Of a stretch of DNA of 64,000 nucleotides, positions 19,414-31,404 are shown one piece after another; position 1 is the first letter of the stretch; each line of letters begins with the position of its first letter. The translations under genes and the position numbers were made by a program. The notes beneath the pieces are model-generated. The model worked only from the letters and a program-made list of their open reading frames with translations, had not been told where the DNA came from and made no database searches. Source of the stretch: Lachancea dasiensis (taxonomy: Eukaryota; Ascomycota; Saccharomycetes; Saccharomycetales; Saccharomycetaceae); the NCBI GenBank assembly GCA_900074725.1, contig LT598461.1, positions 1,656,674 to 1,720,673 of the forward strand, written 5' to 3'.

Positions 19414-22400
19414 ATGTTGACGATGAAACATGATCTTGGAAGGCATAGGAAGCTCATGACCAGCAACAAAAAAGCCTCTGAGAGTGATAAAGATAGCACT
19501 TCGGGGTCTGTAGGAAATGGGACTTCTAACGCCGGAACTGTCACCGGAAATGGGGATGCTGGTGTCTCTGCTCTGGCAACAGGTATGCCAGGTAGCTCTG
19601 TTGGTGGAGACCCCGATTCTGAAACGGCATTCATGGCGTTCGCCATTATTTTCAACAAATTAAAGAACCCAAGCGCTCAGGAGCGCGCAGCGGCTTCTTT
19701 TGAACTCAAGAACAATTTGATAGCACTTGCACGCCAAGTATCTACAGAGCATTTCCAGCGATTTAGCAATGATATCAATAATAAGATATTCGAGCTCATC
19801 CACGGCTCATCTTCGAGTGAGAAATATGGTGGTATTCTCGCAGTCGACACACTTATTGATTTTTACGCTCAATCAGATGAGCTTCCCAATCAAACCTCAA
19901 GGCTTGCCAATTACCTCCGAGTTCTGGTTCCCTCTAATGACGTGGACGTGATGCGAGCAGCTGCAAAGACCTTAGGCAAATTGGCGGTTCCTGGTGGTAC
20001 ATTAACTTCCGACTTTGTTGAATTCGAAGTTAAATCATGCATCGAGTGGCTCACAACTTCTCCTGAAAATTCATCATCTAATTCTAAACAAGAGCTTCGT
20101 AAGCACGCGTCGTTGCTCATCATTACAGCTATTGCTGATAACTCGCCGTATTTGCTTTACCCGTACATTAACTCTATTTTGGATAACATTTGGAGGGTTT
20201 TGAGGGATACAAGGCTTGCAATTCGCGTCGACGCCGCAAATGCCTTGTATAAATGCATGTACATCTTAAAAGAGCGGGATTCAAAACTAACGAAAAAGTG
20301 GTTCCAAAGGCTACTTGAGGGCTGTTCCTACGGTTTCCAACTGAACAGTAGTGAAGCTATACATGCTGCTTTGCTAGTTTACAGGCAGCTACTTTCCCTG
20401 AAAGGGTCTCACTTACAGGAACAATTTGACGAGATTTATGAGATGACGATGCGATACAAAGATCACAAATCAAGCGTTATCAGAAATGAGGTTTATGCCA
20501 TTTTGCCACTCTTGGCTGCTGCAGATTCTCACCTCTTCACTGAAAAATACTTGGATCACATAATGATCCATTACCTAACCCTAATAAAGAATGCAACACC
20601 AACTAATAGCTCTGATAAGGCAGCGATCTCGGTTTCTATCGGAGATTTGGCACAAGAGGTGGGGTCGAACATCTCACCGTACATGGACTCAATTTTGGAT
20701 AACGTACGGGATGTTTTGATGACCAAGTATAAGCAAAGAAAAGAATTTGAAGCGGAGGTATTCTATTGCGTAGCCAAGCTGGCGTGCGCCGTGGGCCCTG
20801 CCCTGTCCAAATATTTGAGTCAAGATCTTCTTGACCTCATGCTGGCGTGCCCTCTTTCCAATCACATGCAAACTACCCTTTCAACGATTGTAGAGGAAGT
20901 TCCAGCACTCGCCCCAACGATCAATGACAAGATTCTTGACGTTTTATGCTTTACATTATCAGGAGAAATGTTTAGACCACCTGGATCACCTACACCTTTG
21001 AAACCCTTCGATACAGAAAAGGCCAGGAACTTCAGAGATCAAATTCTTCTCAGAAAGACAGGGGAACTCAATGACGATAATACCGACGTCCACATCCTTG
21101 ATCAGGCATTAAACATGTTACACAAGATAGAATACCGATACTCACTTGCTGAATTTGTAAGACTAATCACCATTTCTTACATTGAGCACTCAAACCCCCA
21201 AGTAAGAAAACTTGCTGCTTTAACCTCATGCGATCTGTTTGTGAAAGACAGCATTTGCAAGCAGACATCACTTCGAGCTCTCAACACTGTGTCTGAAGTC
21301 TTGAGCAAACTGGTCACGGTAGCGATTACGGATCCCGTTGTTGAGATCAGATTCGAAGTCTTGAGGCACTTAGACACAAACTTCGATCCGCAGCTGTCTC
21401 AACCGGACAATGTACGCTTACTGTTTATGGCACTCAACGATGAAGTGTTTGCCATACAAATGGAGGCTATGAAAATAATCGGCAGACTTTCAGTGGTCAA
21501 CCCAGCGTACGTTATACCTTCCTTAAGAAAGACTTTGCTACAGTTATTAAGCCAACTGGGTTATTCTAACTTGTCTCGCAAAAAGGAGGAAAGTGCCGCG
21601 CTGATTAGCGCCCTGATAAGCTCTGGTCAGGATGTGGCGAAACCTTACATCGAGCCAATTCTCGATGTTTTGTTGCCCAAATGCCAAGATTCTTCTTCAG
21701 CAGTTGCCTCTACTGCTTTGAGGGCCATTGGTGAGCTGTCTGTCGTTGGTGGCGAAGAGCTGACATTATTTTTGGACCAGTTAATGCCTTTGATTATTAG
21801 CACCTTCCAAGACCAATCAAATTCTTTCAAGAGAAATGCGGCTTTGAAAACTCTGGGACAGCTTGCAGCTTCCTCTGGGTATGTGATTGAACCTTTGCTC
21901 AATTACCCTGAGCTTTTGGCGGTTTTAATTAATATCCTTAAATCAGAAAGCTCTCAAAATATAAGGCGAGAAACTGTTCGCCTAATAGGAATCTTGGGTG
22001 CATTGGATCCATATAAGCATCGGGAGGTTGAGAGGACCTCGAATGCACGCGCGTCAGCGGAGCAAAATGCTCCGCCTATAGACGTAGGTTTATTGATGCA
22101 AGGAATGTCTCCCTCAAACGAGGAATACTATCCCACCGTTGTTATAGCCACACTTATGAAAATTCTGAAAGATCCCTCGTTATCTTCCCATCACACATCT
22201 GTAATTCAAGCAGTGATGCATATATTTCAAACATTAGGTGTTCGATGTGTGTCATTTCTAAAGCAAATTATCCCTGGAATTTTAACGGTTATGAGAACAT
22301 GCCCTCCCTCCCTTCTTGAATTTTATTTTCAACAACTGGGTATATTGGTTTCAATTGTCAACCAACATATCCGCCCCTTTGTCGGAGAGATTTTCGAGAT

Positions 22401-25400
22401 AATTAAAGAGTTTTTTCCTATTGTAAAACTACAGATCACGATTATATCGGTCATTGAATCGATATCCAGATCTTTGAAAGGAGAGTTCAACCTATTCCTC
22501 CCTCCAACATTGGTTTTGTTTCTGGACGTGTTAGAAAAAGATAAGTCTCATAAGAAGGTTGTTTCCGTGAGAATTTTGAAATCTTTGGTTGTTTTTGATG
22601 CAAACCTGGACGAATATGCTCATCTCATTATTCCCGCCGTTGTGCGAATTTCTGAGTTTGGTTCAGGCCCTCTGAACAAAGTAGCTATTATCACTCTTGG
22701 CCGACTCGCCAAAACAGTCAATTTGTCAGAAATGTCCTCCAGAATAGTTCAGGCTTTGATCCGCGTCCTTAACAATGGCAGCGTTGATTTCATAAGAGCC
22801 ACGATGAATACACTCAGTCTTCTGCTTTTGCAACTTGGCGTGGATTTTGCTGTCTTTATACCAATAATTAACAAGACGTTGGTGAGAAACCAAATTCAGC
22901 ACACTGTCTATGATCAATTAGTCAACAAGCTTCTCAATACTGAACCCCTCCCAACGAACGTGATAGTTGACCGCGACTTTGATGTTGCAAGCAATGAGGT
23001 TGCTGACGTTGAGCTTCCCTCCAAGAAGCTTCCTGTTAATCAGCTCATTTTGAAAAACGCTTGGGATTGCAGCCAGCAAAGAACTAAAGAAGATTGGCAA
23101 GAGTGGATACGCCGTTTAGCTGTTCAATTGCTAAAGGAATCGCCTTCTCATGCTCTAAGAGCATGTTCCGGTCTTGCTGGAATATATTACCCTCTGGCTA
23201 GGGAGCTTTTCAATGCCTCCTTTGCCAGCTGCTGGACAGAGCTTTATACTCAATATCAAGAGGACTTTGTCAATTCCTTGTGCTTGGCGCTATCTTCCCC
23301 AAATAACCCACCTGAGATACACCAAACACTGTTGAATCTAATTGAATTCATGGAGCACGATGACAAACCCCTTCCTATCCCTGTTCCAATTCTCGGAGAG
23401 TACGCTCAAAAATGCCACGCGTACGCCAAATCGCTGCACTATAAGGAACTGGCCTTCATTCAGGAACCCAATACATCAACAATCGAGTCCCTGATTAGTA
23501 TCAACAATCAATTGCATCAGACCGATGCTGCAATAGGGATACTAAAACATGCACAGCAACATCATGATCTCCAGCTCAAAGAGACTTGGTACGAAAAGCT
23601 ACAGCGTTGGGAAGATGCTCTGAGCGCTTACAACCAGCGCGAATTGGCTGGAGAAGACTCGATCGAAGTCAGACTGGGTAAGATGAGGTCCCTTCATGCT
23701 TTGGGAGAATGGGATCGTCTTTCTGAGATTGCGGCTGAGAAGTGGAGCACCTCTGATATCGATATGAAAAGGGTTATAGCCCCTCTAGCAGCAGGCGCAG
23801 CCTGGGGTCTTGGTCAGTGGGATCGTATTGATCAATATATTGATGCTATGAAGCGTCAATCCCCAGATAAAGCATTTTTCGAGGCAATTTCTTGCACCCA
23901 CAGAAACGACTTTGAACAAGCCGAGAGGCACATTTTTGAGGCTAGAGATCTGCTCGTGACAGAAATATCAGCTTTGGTTAATGAAAGCTACAACAGAGCC
24001 TACAGTGTAATTGTTCGTTCGCAAATGATTTCCGAATTGGAGGAGATAATTGAATACAAGAAACTCCCTCCCGCTTCGGACAAGCGCGCAGCCCTAAGAA
24101 AAACGTGGAATAAGAGATTGCTTGGATGTCAAAAGAATGTTGATGTGTGGCAGAGAATTTTAAGGGTCCGTTCGCTTGTCGTTAAACCTAAGCAAGACAT
24201 GCAGATTTGGATAAAGTTCGCCAACCTTTGTCGCAAGTCAGGTAGAATGGGTCTCGCTCAAAAAGCCCTTAACTCGCTTCTGGAAGATGGCGGAGACCCA
24301 GATCACCCCAACACCGCAAGAGCCCCTCCTCCAGTTGTTTATGCACAATTAAAATACATGTGGGCAACTGGTTCACAGAAAGAAGCTCTACGACATTTAA
24401 TAAGCTTCACTTCAAGAGTTGCTCACGACTTAGGTCTTGATCCAAGCAACATGATCGCCCGCAGTGTACCCCAGAGCAACACGATCCCAGCTCACCATAT
24501 TGACGAATATACAAAACTTCTAGCCCGTTGCTTCTTGAAGCAAGGTGAGTGGAGGGTGTCTTTACAGAGCAACTGGCTATTGGAAAACCCCGACGCCATT
24601 CTGGGCTCCTATTTGTTGGCCACGCATTTCGACAATAAGTGGTATAAAGCTTGGCATAATTGGGCTCTTGCCAATTTTGATGTCATATCCATCAACTCAA
24701 GTGATGATAAGTTAAAAAGTCAAGCGACTCTCAACGATAGTGGGCTCGAAGAATCGGAACATTCAGTCACCAACGATAATACTAATATCAATAGTTACCC
24801 CCCAGAGTTGGTGCTGAGACATGTAGTACCGGCCATCAAAGGGTTTTTCCATTCTATTCTACACTCAGAGTCCAATTCACTCCAGGATACTCTGAGGCTT
24901 CTTACTTTGTGGTTCAAGTTCGGTGGAGCTCCAGAGGCTGCTCAAGCCATGCATGAGGGTTTCAATTTGATAAAGATTGACAACTGGCTTGATGTTGTTC
25001 CTCAATTAATCACTCGAATTCACCAACCGAATCACACAGTTAGTAGATCACTATTATCTCTGCTTTCTGACCTGGGTAAAGCACATCCCCAGGCTTTAGT
25101 GTACCCTCTCACAGTGGCCATCAAATCTGAATCGGTATCCCGACAGAAAGCCGCTTTATCGATAATCGCGAAAATGCGAATCCACAGTTCTGTTCTGGTC
25201 GATCAAGCTGAAATTGTTAGCAACGAATTGATTCGGGTAGCAGTCCTATGGCATGAGCTGTGGTACGAAGGCCTGGAAGATGCTAGCAGACAGTTCATAG
25301 GGGAGCACAACACCGAGAAGATGTTTGCTACATTGGAGCCTTTGCATGAAATGTTGAAGAAGGGTCCGTCGACATTACGAGAGATATCATTCCAAAATTC

Positions 25401-26784
25401 CTTTGGAAGGGATCTGAATGACGCTTACGAATGGGTACTGAACTACAAACGCAGCAAAGACATCACCAATTTAAACCAAGCTTGGGATATCTATTACAAT
25501 GTTTTCCGCCGTATTAGCCGTCAACTACCTCAGCTACAGACGCTGGAGCTACAACATGTGTCACCAAGATTGCTGGCGGCACATGACTTGAAACTCGCAG
25601 TTGCTGGTACCTACCAAGCGGGTAAGCCAGTGGTTCGTATCTCATACTTCGAACCTGTGTTCCATGTAATATCTTCAAAACAGAGGCCACGGCAGTTGTC
25701 TGTTAAGGGTAGCGATGGTAAAGACTACCAATATTTGTTGAAAGGACATGAGGATATTAGACAAGATAACTTGGTTATGCAACTTTTCGGTCTTGTTAAT
25801 ACTTTGCTACAAAATGACGCGGAGTGCTTCCAGCGGCATTTAGATATTCGAAGATACCCTACAATTCCACTATCACCAAAATCCGGTCTTTTGGGCTGGG
25901 TAAACAATAGTGATACATTCCATGTTTTGATTAGGGAGCATCGTGAGGCTAGAAAAATACCGCTCAACATTGAACACAGAATTATGCTGCAAATGGCACC
26001 TGATTACGATAACCTAACCCTTCTTCAAAAAATAGAAGTTTTCACTTACGCGCTAGATAACACACGAGGACAGGATCTTTACAAAGTTTTGTGGCTAAAG
26101 AGTAGATCGTCAGAGTCTTGGTTAGAGCGCCGGACTACCTACACGAGGTCTCTTGCAGTGATGTCCATGGTGGGATATATTTTGGGTCTGGGTGACAGAC
26201 ATCCAAGCAATATCATGCTGGATAGAATCACTGGTAAAATCGTCCACGTCGATTTTGGGGATTGCTTTGAAGCTGCAATCCTAAGAGAAAAGTATCCAGA
26301 GAAGGTTCCTTTTAGGCTAACGAGAATGCTGACTTATGCTATGGAGGTAAGTGGTATTGAAGGAAGTTTCCGCATAACTTGCGAGAATGTGATGAGAGTT
26401 CTCAGAGACAATAAAGAATCCCTGATGGCCATACTAGAGGCGTTTGCTTATGATCCCCTTATTAACTGGGGATTTGACCTGCCCACCCAGGCCATCGCCG
26501 AACAGACGGGTACGGAGCTGCCATTAGTAAATCCTAGCGAACTGCTACGAAAAGGCACGATTTCAGTCGAGGAGGCTGCAAAAATGGAGATTCGACAAAA
26601 GGTCGAAATAAGAAATGCCAGAGCAATGCTGGTGCTGCGGAGGATCACCGACAAAGTTACAGGCAATGATTTTCCTCGGTTCCAAGGATTGGATGTCCCC
26701 GATCAAGTCGAGAAGCTCATTCAACAAGCCACATCCGTGGAAAACCTATGCCAGCACTACATTGGCTGGTGCTCGTTCTGGTGA
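19414..26784 (+). CDS. TOR1: TOR kinase (phosphatidylinositol-kinase-related Ser/Thr kinase)
   Basis: A protein of about 2456 residues, the central nutrient-responsive growth kinase of TORC1 and TORC2. The open frame begins upstream only at a TTG, so the first ATG (19414) is used; a second ATG is at 19423. It has a Ser/Gly-rich N-tail, then a long HEAT-repeat solenoid, the FAT domain (about 1200-1850) and the FRB domain (about 1935-2040). FRB Ser1958 in GLEDASRQF corresponds to the serine whose mutation gives rapamycin resistance in S. cerevisiae. The kinase domain has GDRHPSN (2260-2266) and DFGD (2280-2283); the FATC ends in [15 protein letters not shown]-free species has one TOR gene standing for both TOR1 and TOR2. 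It converges with YAE1 over a 29-base gap. Confidence 0.98.
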   Translation: MLTMKHDLGRHRKLMTSNKKASESDKDSTSGSVGNGTSNAGTVTGNGDAGVSALATGMPGSSVGGDPDSETAFMAFAIIFNKLKNPSAQERAAASFELKNNLIALARQVSTEHFQRFSNDINNKIFELIHGSSSSEKYGGILAVDTLIDFYAQSDELPNQTSRLANYLRVLVPSNDVDVMRAAAKTLGKLAVPGGTLTSDFVEFEVKSCIEWLTTSPENSSSNSKQELRKHASLLIITAIADNSPYLLYPYINSILDNIWRVLRDTRLAIRVDAANALYKCMYILKERDSKLTKKWFQRLLEGCSYGFQLNSSEAIHAALLVYRQLLSLKGSHLQEQFDEIYEMTMRYKDHKSSVIRNEVYAILPLLAAADSHLFTEKYLDHIMIHYLTLIKNATPTNSSDKAAISVSIGDLAQEVGSNISPYMDSILDNVRDVLMTKYKQRKEFEAEVFYCVAKLACAVGPALSKYLSQDLLDLMLACPLSNHMQTTLSTIVEEVPALAPTINDKILDVLCFTLSGEMFRPPGSPTPLKPFDTEKARNFRDQILLRKTGELNDDNTDVHILDQALNMLHKIEYRYSLAEFVRLITISYIEHSNPQVRKLAALTSCDLFVKDSICKQTSLRALNTVSEVLSKLVTVAITDPVVEIRFEVLRHLDTNFDPQLSQPDNVRLLFMALNDEVFAIQMEAMKIIGRLSVVNPAYVIPSLRKTLLQLLSQLGYSNLSRKKEESAALISALISSGQDVAKPYIEPILDVLLPKCQDSSSAVASTALRAIGELSVVGGEELTLFLDQLMPLIISTFQDQSNSFKRNAALKTLGQLAASSGYVIEPLLNYPELLAVLINILKSESSQNIRRETVRLIGILGALDPYKHREVERTSNARASAEQNAPPIDVGLLMQGMSPSNEEYYPTVVIATLMKILKDPSLSSHHTSVIQAVMHIFQTLGVRCVSFLKQIIPGILTVMRTCPPSLLEFYFQQLGILVSIVNQHIRPFVGEIFEIIKEFFPIVKLQITIISVIESISRSLKGEFNLFLPPTLVLFLDVLEKDKSHKKVVSVRILKSLVVFDANLDEYAHLIIPAVVRISEFGSGPLNKVAIITLGRLAKTVNLSEMSSRIVQALIRVLNNGSVDFIRATMNTLSLLLLQLGVDFAVFIPIINKTLVRNQIQHTVYDQLVNKLLNTEPLPTNVIVDRDFDVASNEVADVELPSKKLPVNQLILKNAWDCSQQRTKEDWQEWIRRLAVQLLKESPSHALRACSGLAGIYYPLARELFNASFASCWTELYTQYQEDFVNSLCLALSSPNNPPEIHQTLLNLIEFMEHDDKPLPIPVPILGEYAQKCHAYAKSLHYKELAFIQEPNTSTIESLISINNQLHQTDAAIGILKHAQQHHDLQLKETWYEKLQRWEDALSAYNQRELAGEDSIEVRLGKMRSLHALGEWDRLSEIAAEKWSTSDIDMKRVIAPLAAGAAWGLGQWDRIDQYIDAMKRQSPDKAFFEAISCTHRNDFEQAERHIFEARDLLVTEISALVNESYNRAYSVIVRSQMISELEEIIEYKKLPPASDKRAALRKTWNKRLLGCQKNVDVWQRILRVRSLVVKPKQDMQIWIKFANLCRKSGRMGLAQKALNSLLEDGGDPDHPNTARAPPPVVYAQLKYMWATGSQKEALRHLISFTSRVAHDLGLDPSNMIARSVPQSNTIPAHHIDEYTKLLARCFLKQGEWRVSLQSNWLLENPDAILGSYLLATHFDNKWYKAWHNWALANFDVISINSSDDKLKSQATLNDSGLEESEHSVTNDNTNINSYPPELVLRHVVPAIKGFFHSILHSESNSLQDTLRLLTLWFKFGGAPEAAQAMHEGFNLIKIDNWLDVVPQLITRIHQPNHTVSRSLLSLLSDLGKAHPQALVYPLTVAIKSESVSRQKAALSIIAKMRIHSSVLVDQAEIVSNELIRVAVLWHELWYEGLEDASRQFIGEHNTEKMFATLEPLHEMLKKGPSTLREISFQNSFGRDLNDAYEWVLNYKRSKDITNLNQAWDIYYNVFRRISRQLPQLQTLELQHVSPRLLAAHDLKLAVAGTYQAGKPVVRISYFEPVFHVISSKQRPRQLSVKGSDGKDYQYLLKGHEDIRQDNLVMQLFGLVNTLLQNDAECFQRHLDIRRYPTIPLSPKSGLLGWVNNSDTFHVLIREHREARKIPLNIEHRIMLQMAPDYDNLTLLQKIEVFTYALDNTRGQDLYKVLWLKSRSSESWLERRTTYTRSLAVMSMVGYILGLGDRHPSNIMLDRITGKIVHVDFGDCFEAAILREKYPEKVPFRLTRMLTYAMEVSGIEGSFRITCENVMRVLRDNKESLMAILEAFAYDPLINWGFDLPTQAIAEQTGTELPLVNPSELLRKGTISVEEAAKMEIRQKVEIRNARAMLVLRRITDKVTGNDFPRFQGLDVPDQVEKLIQQATSVENLCQHYIGWCSFW

Positions 26785-26813
26785 CGATAGCACCTAGCGC
26801 GTGCTACGGAGAC

Positions 26814-27245
26814 TTACTGCGCGTACTTGCGCTGGTATTGGACCAAGACGTTTTCCCAAGCACTTACCGGATCACTTTCCTCTCGCATGTCACAGTTCTC
26901 ATCAAAATGCTGCTTGCTAAGTGTTTTGTTAATCCTGAGATCTCTTTGAGCTTGCGCAAGGTCCCTTTTGAGGGCGTCATCGCGCTCGCCATGCAGGGTT
27001 GCGAGGACATAGAGACCACCCAACACTATTCCAATCCGATTTCCGAATTTGGAACCTATGCCATACGTCTCATCAAATCCCGACTGTAAGTTTTCTTCCT
27101 TAGCCGAGGTGATGCCATCAAGGTAACCTCTCTTTTGGTGGATTAGTCGAAGCTTACGAATTTCAGCTGTTTCGTCCTGTTTGGAAGGAACAGACATTGT
27201 GCTTTCGAAGTCAGATTCCCAAACATCCCCATCTGATAAAGACAT
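26814..27245 (-). CDS. YAE1: Yae1, adaptor for Fe-S cluster insertion into Rli1/ABCE1
   Basis: A 143-residue small protein that works with Lto1 to recruit the cytosolic iron-sulfur targeting complex to the ribosome-recycling factor Rli1. The deca-GX3 motif is visible as glycines in GYLDGITSAKEENLQSGF followed by GIGSKFGNRIGIVLGG. The N-terminus carries W8 and W-adjacent acids; the C-terminus is charged. Length equals S. cerevisiae Yae1 (141). It ends 29 bases from the TOR1 stop and diverges from RFC2. Order matches YJR067C. Confidence 0.93.
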   Translation of the reverse strand: MSLSDGDVWESDFESTMSVPSKQDETAEIRKLRLIHQKRGYLDGITSAKEENLQSGFDETYGIGSKFGNRIGIVLGGLYVLATLHGERDDALKRDLAQAQRDLRINKTLSKQHFDENCDMREESDPVSAWENVLVQYQRKYAQ

Positions 27246-27368
27246 TAGTCCAATAAAAATGATTTCTATAGCCCGAATAGCCTGCTGAGCGTTTTAAGTC
27301 ACCCTAGTTACTTAGCTTTCTTTACAGTTCAGTCAACTAACAATTGTGATCAAATAAATCTATTTTAT

Positions 27369-27385
27369 TTAATTAATTAATTAAT
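27369..27385. repeat. (TTAA)4 run in the YAE1-RFC2 divergent promoter
   Basis: Four TTAA units within a longer AT-rich stretch (about 27355-27410). Such tracts favour nucleosome exclusion in yeast promoters; a replication-origin role cannot be judged by eye. Confidence 0.5.
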
Positions 27386-27503
27386 ATATGAATACGTAAA
27401 TAAAGTTACTACTGGGTTCAGTTTCCGACAAGATCACAGAGAGAAGGTTTATCGTCAACGATACTTATCCCACGAGATTTGAGAGTCGAATTTGATAAAG
27501 CTA

Positions 27504-28574
27504 ATGAGTGAAGGATTTTTTGCGAAGCGGCAGAAAACCGCGCCAAAACAGGCATCAAACATCGACGATTCCAAACCTTGGGTTGAGAAGTACAGACCAA
27601 AAAAACTTGAAGACGTCGCAGCACAGGACCACACTGTTACAGTTTTGCAGAAAACGCTGAAATCTGCAAACTTGCCCCACATGCTATTCTATGGGCCACC
27701 AGGAACGGGTAAAACGTCTACAATCTTGGCGTTGACAAAGGAACTGTACGGGCCCACGTTGGTGAAAAGTCGGGTGCTAGAACTGAATGCATCAGATGAA
27801 CGTGGTATTGCGATTGTGCGTGATAAAATAAAGAGTTTTGCCAGGTTGACCGTTTCTAAGCCATCGACCTCTGACTTGGAAAAATATCCCTGCCCACCTT
27901 ACAAAATCATTATTTTGGATGAGGCCGATTCGATGACCTCCGATGCGCAAAGTGCTCTTAGAAGAACCATGGAGAACTACTCCAACGTCACACGGTTTTG
28001 TCTGATTTGCAATTATGTAACCAGAATCATTGACCCTTTGGCGTCTCGTTGTTCCAAGTTTCGTTTCAAGCGCCTGGACTCCACAAATGCTTTATCTAGA
28101 TTACAATACGTCTCTTCACAGGAAAGTTTGCAATACGAGGACAATGTCCTTGAAAAGATTTTGGATATCTCGGAAGGTGATCTCAGGAGAGCTATAATGC
28201 TATTACAGTCGTCCTCCAAAATTGTAAAGCATCTCGAACCGCCAGTAATATCGAACTTGACGGTTGACGAGCTCGCTGGCACTGTTCCATCTGATCTCAT
28301 TTCCACCCTCACCTCTAAAATCGCAGGTATGGACTTTAGCGACATTATGAAGTTTGTTGCAGATTTAGAGAGAAGTGGTTGGAGTGGTTCCGCTGTGGTT
28401 AACCAGCTACATGAGTATTACATCAATAATGAACAACTCACCTCGAAGTTTAAAAACAAGCTCTCTTGGCTGATATTCGATACAGATTCAAAGCTCACTA
28501 ATGGAGGCAATGAACATATTCAATTAGCTAACTTAGCCATCAGTGTAGCAGACCTTTATAGGAAAGGTATGTGA
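27504..28574 (+). CDS. RFC2: Replication factor C subunit 2 (clamp loader)
   Basis: A 356-residue AAA+ subunit of the RFC clamp loader, which loads PCNA during replication and serves the checkpoint loaders. The Walker A GPPGTGKT is at 64-71, the Walker B DEAD-type acids (LDEAD) at about 138-142, and the arginine-finger SRC motif at 181-183. Sensor and collar regions follow (SEGDLRRAIMLLQ). The open frame extends upstream only to a TTG; the ATG at 27504 gives MSEGFFAKRQ, close to the family N-terminus. It diverges from YAE1 and converges with EAP1. Order matches YJR068W. Confidence 0.97.
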   Translation: MSEGFFAKRQKTAPKQASNIDDSKPWVEKYRPKKLEDVAAQDHTVTVLQKTLKSANLPHMLFYGPPGTGKTSTILALTKELYGPTLVKSRVLELNASDERGIAIVRDKIKSFARLTVSKPSTSDLEKYPCPPYKIIILDEADSMTSDAQSALRRTMENYSNVTRFCLICNYVTRIIDPLASRCSKFRFKRLDSTNALSRLQYVSSQESLQYEDNVLEKILDISEGDLRRAIMLLQSSSKIVKHLEPPVISNLTVDELAGTVPSDLISTLTSKIAGMDFSDIMKFVADLERSGWSGSAVVNQLHEYYINNEQLTSKFKNKLSWLIFDTDSKLTNGGNEHIQLANLAISVADLYRKGM

Positions 28575-28676
28575 TATATGTATACTTAGATACACACAAA
28601 TGGATCAGCATCATCATTTCACGAATCTTCGTTTTGGTCGACAAACAGTGTCAGAGAATTTGAGAGGTTGGCGACT

Positions 28677-30353
28677 TTACTGTGATTCACGAGGTGGCGT
28701 TCTTTGGGACAGAGACTGAGCATTCATCATTTGTTGACGACTTTGTGGGTTACCAAATTGCGCGATCGAGGGGCCTTGAGAGGGAAAAAACCCAGGAGGG
28801 GGTGCCATCATACTGGGCATAGGCAAATCACGGGAAATGCCTGGAGGTATTCCATGCATTGGAGGAAATCCAGGTGGTGGCAGATTGTGGGGACTAGACA
28901 TAAATGGGAGCCGCATCTCTTGTGATCCATTGATCGCTTCGTCTTTTTTGTCAGATCGCTGAAAGTCACCCGCCTGTCGCTGGTTGCCAAAGAAATTTTG
29001 GGGGACACCTACACCTGGTGGTGGAATTTGGAAAGGCTGAAAGCCTGCGGGCGGCTGGCCAATATGCTGTGTGTTAGGGAAGTAGGGGTTCATGGGCATG
29101 GGAACAGGATAGCCGGGGGGAGCCTGGGTTGACATGACAGGTTTATTACCTGGTAACTTTGCGAGGCCAGGGGGACCTCTACTTGGAGTGTGATTATTTG
29201 GCGGTTCATTTTCCCGTGGGGAGGCAGCGACTAGAGCTGGACCAGCTGACTTGTCAGGAACCGGTTTTTGATCTGGCGAAACTAGTTGATCGTTAGGGCT
29301 TCTACTGGAGGGAGCCTTGCCTTTGTTCAAAAGGCCTTGAAAAAAGTTACTATTCGTCTGTTCTTGAACAGGTGGACTTACGACAGAAGATGGGGGATGG
29401 GCAATGATATTCTGAGATGTATGCCCAGGGGTATTTTTCCTCGTGTCCATATTATCAAAGAACGACAGAACTCGGGAGGAGCCCGCAGGCCGTGCTTCTC
29501 TCTCCTTAGGCGTGGGTGGCTGTGCTACAGAACTTGGAGATGCTTCTGTTTTTGGGTTACTGGGTCCATTGAAAAAAGAAGAGAATCGGGAATGAGAACT
29601 TTTGAGGTTGTCGGAGGAGTCTTGTGGTTCAAGTTCTTCGAAATTAGAGCTGCTTTGACGTTGCAGATTGAAGAAATCGGACACAGAGCTCCCATTGTTG
29701 GCTAGAGGTGGCCTCTCAATGGTGTCGGAACTACTGTTGGACGACTGCCCCTTTTTCTTGCGCTCCAATTCCTTCATTTTGGCCCTCCAGTTTTCAAAGT
29801 CAGATATCGAGTTCCCTGTTGGCTTGATTTCCTCCTCCAAAGCCAGAAGCTCATCATTATTTACCTTCACATCTTTTTCCTCAACGTAAGATTTGTCACC
29901 TTTCGCGAGTTTGGCGCTACGCCTGACGCCTCTAGCATTCTTACCTCTGCTGCTTTTCTTGTCTCCGCCATAATCCTGGCCCTTGAAGCTCCCATTATGC
30001 TTATTTCCATTCCCGTTATGCGTACCCATCTCATTTTGCCTGATTTCTGGATGCCTGCTGGTCAACCTCCAAAAACTCTTCTTGGGTAAATTCACCTCCG
30101 AAGACAAATGCGAATTTATTGAAACTGCTTTGGAGATGTCAATAAGCTCATTCATGGAGTATATACAGCTTTTCGTACCTGCTAAAGGTTTGTAATCCTC
30201 AATATGAGAGATTTGAAGGCTTTCAGGTTCCACCACTGAAGCGTCATCCTTATTTTCGTTCAAATGTGCCTCTGAAGTCGCCTCTACGGCAATGGGCATT
30301 TTTTCGTCCGGCAGCCCTTTAAGGTCGGGGATAGGCGTTTTAGAAGCCGACAT
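28677..30353 (-). CDS. EAP1: eIF4E-binding translational repressor Eap1
   Basis: A 558-residue mostly disordered protein that binds eIF4E, competes with eIF4G and promotes decapping downstream of TOR. The eIF4E-binding motif YxxxxL-hydrophobic is present as YSMNELI (65-71). Next come KKSFWRL, a basic Gly/Asn-rich region, an ISDFENWRAKMKELE block near 180 and SSRFSSFF-type blocks. The C-terminal third is Pro/Gly/Met-rich (PPG-type). The frame extends upstream only to a GTG, so the ATG at 30353 is used. S. cerevisiae Eap1 is 632 residues. The order beside LOS1 matches chromosome XI (YKL204W, YKL205W). Confidence 0.92.
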   Translation of the reverse strand: MSASKTPIPDLKGLPDEKMPIAVEATSEAHLNENKDDASVVEPESLQISHIEDYKPLAGTKSCIYSMNELIDISKAVSINSHLSSEVNLPKKSFWRLTSRHPEIRQNEMGTHNGNGNKHNGSFKGQDYGGDKKSSRGKNARGVRRSAKLAKGDKSYVEEKDVKVNNDELLALEEEIKPTGNSISDFENWRAKMKELERKKKGQSSNSSSDTIERPPLANNGSSVSDFFNLQRQSSSNFEELEPQDSSDNLKSSHSRFSSFFNGPSNPKTEASPSSVAQPPTPKEREARPAGSSRVLSFFDNMDTRKNTPGHTSQNIIAHPPSSVVSPPVQEQTNSNFFQGLLNKGKAPSSRSPNDQLVSPDQKPVPDKSAGPALVAASPRENEPPNNHTPSRGPPGLAKLPGNKPVMSTQAPPGYPVPMPMNPYFPNTQHIGQPPAGFQPFQIPPPGVGVPQNFFGNQRQAGDFQRSDKKDEAINGSQEMRLPFMSSPHNLPPPGFPPMHGIPPGISRDLPMPSMMAPPPGFFPSQGPSIAQFGNPQSRQQMMNAQSLSQRTPPRESQ

Positions 30354-31404
30354 CGTGCGAGAACCTGCTTTGTTCGCACCTGTACTTTGTGTGATATATG
30401 CGTATGGGAAGTCTCCACGGTCCACGGTTAAGAAATGAAGGATAAACGTCGCCACTTAAAATCATTATCTACGAAACATATATTCGATCCAATGTTCCAA
30501 TCACTGGCACGGAGGCTTATGCTCATAGTTTTGAGAGAGTAGCCTCATATCGAAACATGCCACTCAATGAGCTGTTTGTGGGAGCTCAACTTTGGGGAAG
30601 CTTCCATGCATACTCAAGTTTCGTGTGTTTTCTATGTTTGAAATGCTAATCATATATCAATTGGGGCCCGGAAAGATACGTGGCTGCTAATATTATGTTA
30701 ACCAATACCAATGGTGTGGGTTTAGAGGTGTAGTGATGGCCGTTAGTTTTATGGTAGAGAGCTCACTCGCGTCATGTTAGTACAAAGTGACATCATAAAC
30801 AAACATCTGGACTTCCTTGGCCTCTTGGGACCCCTCTCTCATACGTTAGCCAGGTTTTGGGTCTAAAGCTCCGAGAGCCCCCGCAGTGGCCTTGAGGAGA
30901 GAGTGAAAGTTGATATACGAGCTGAGCCTCACCGATTACATAAATTTTCGTGGTATGGTGAATATCCGTCCACTGGGTTCTTGGTGTTATTCTAGGACAC
31001 CGTCACAAGGTGAAGGATGTCGCTAGTTTATAGCAATACATTTCATGTGTTTGAAGCTTACAGTTTTTTCACTTAGGTCGAGTATTCTTCGTTATTTACT
31101 CAGCATATGACAGCATGATTTCGAATGAGACAAAAACACAGCTAATGCTTGGAAACAGATATTCCTATAAAAATTATATATGCTTTTATGCTAGGTGAGG
31201 TTTGTTACGGCTTTACTTTACAACAAACTAGACCTCTTTTTTTTTCATGCAAGGTTTTGAATACCAGTTTGTCTCTCAGGGACACAGGCGCAGTGGATAA
31301 TTACAAGGTTTCCTTCTAGGTTGATTTTAAGCTTGTAGCTCTCTTTTGGTTATGCAGCTGGTTGCTGCACAAGTTTTTGTTTTAACGGTGGAGAAAAGAG
31401 GGAC
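30354..31404. other. Intergenic EAP1-LOS1
   Basis: 1051 bases between two minus-strand genes, so it should hold the EAP1 promoter and the LOS1 terminator. It has no open frame of note, no tRNA-like box pair and no repeat that I can see. Its length is unusual for this dense block. Confidence 0.5.
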
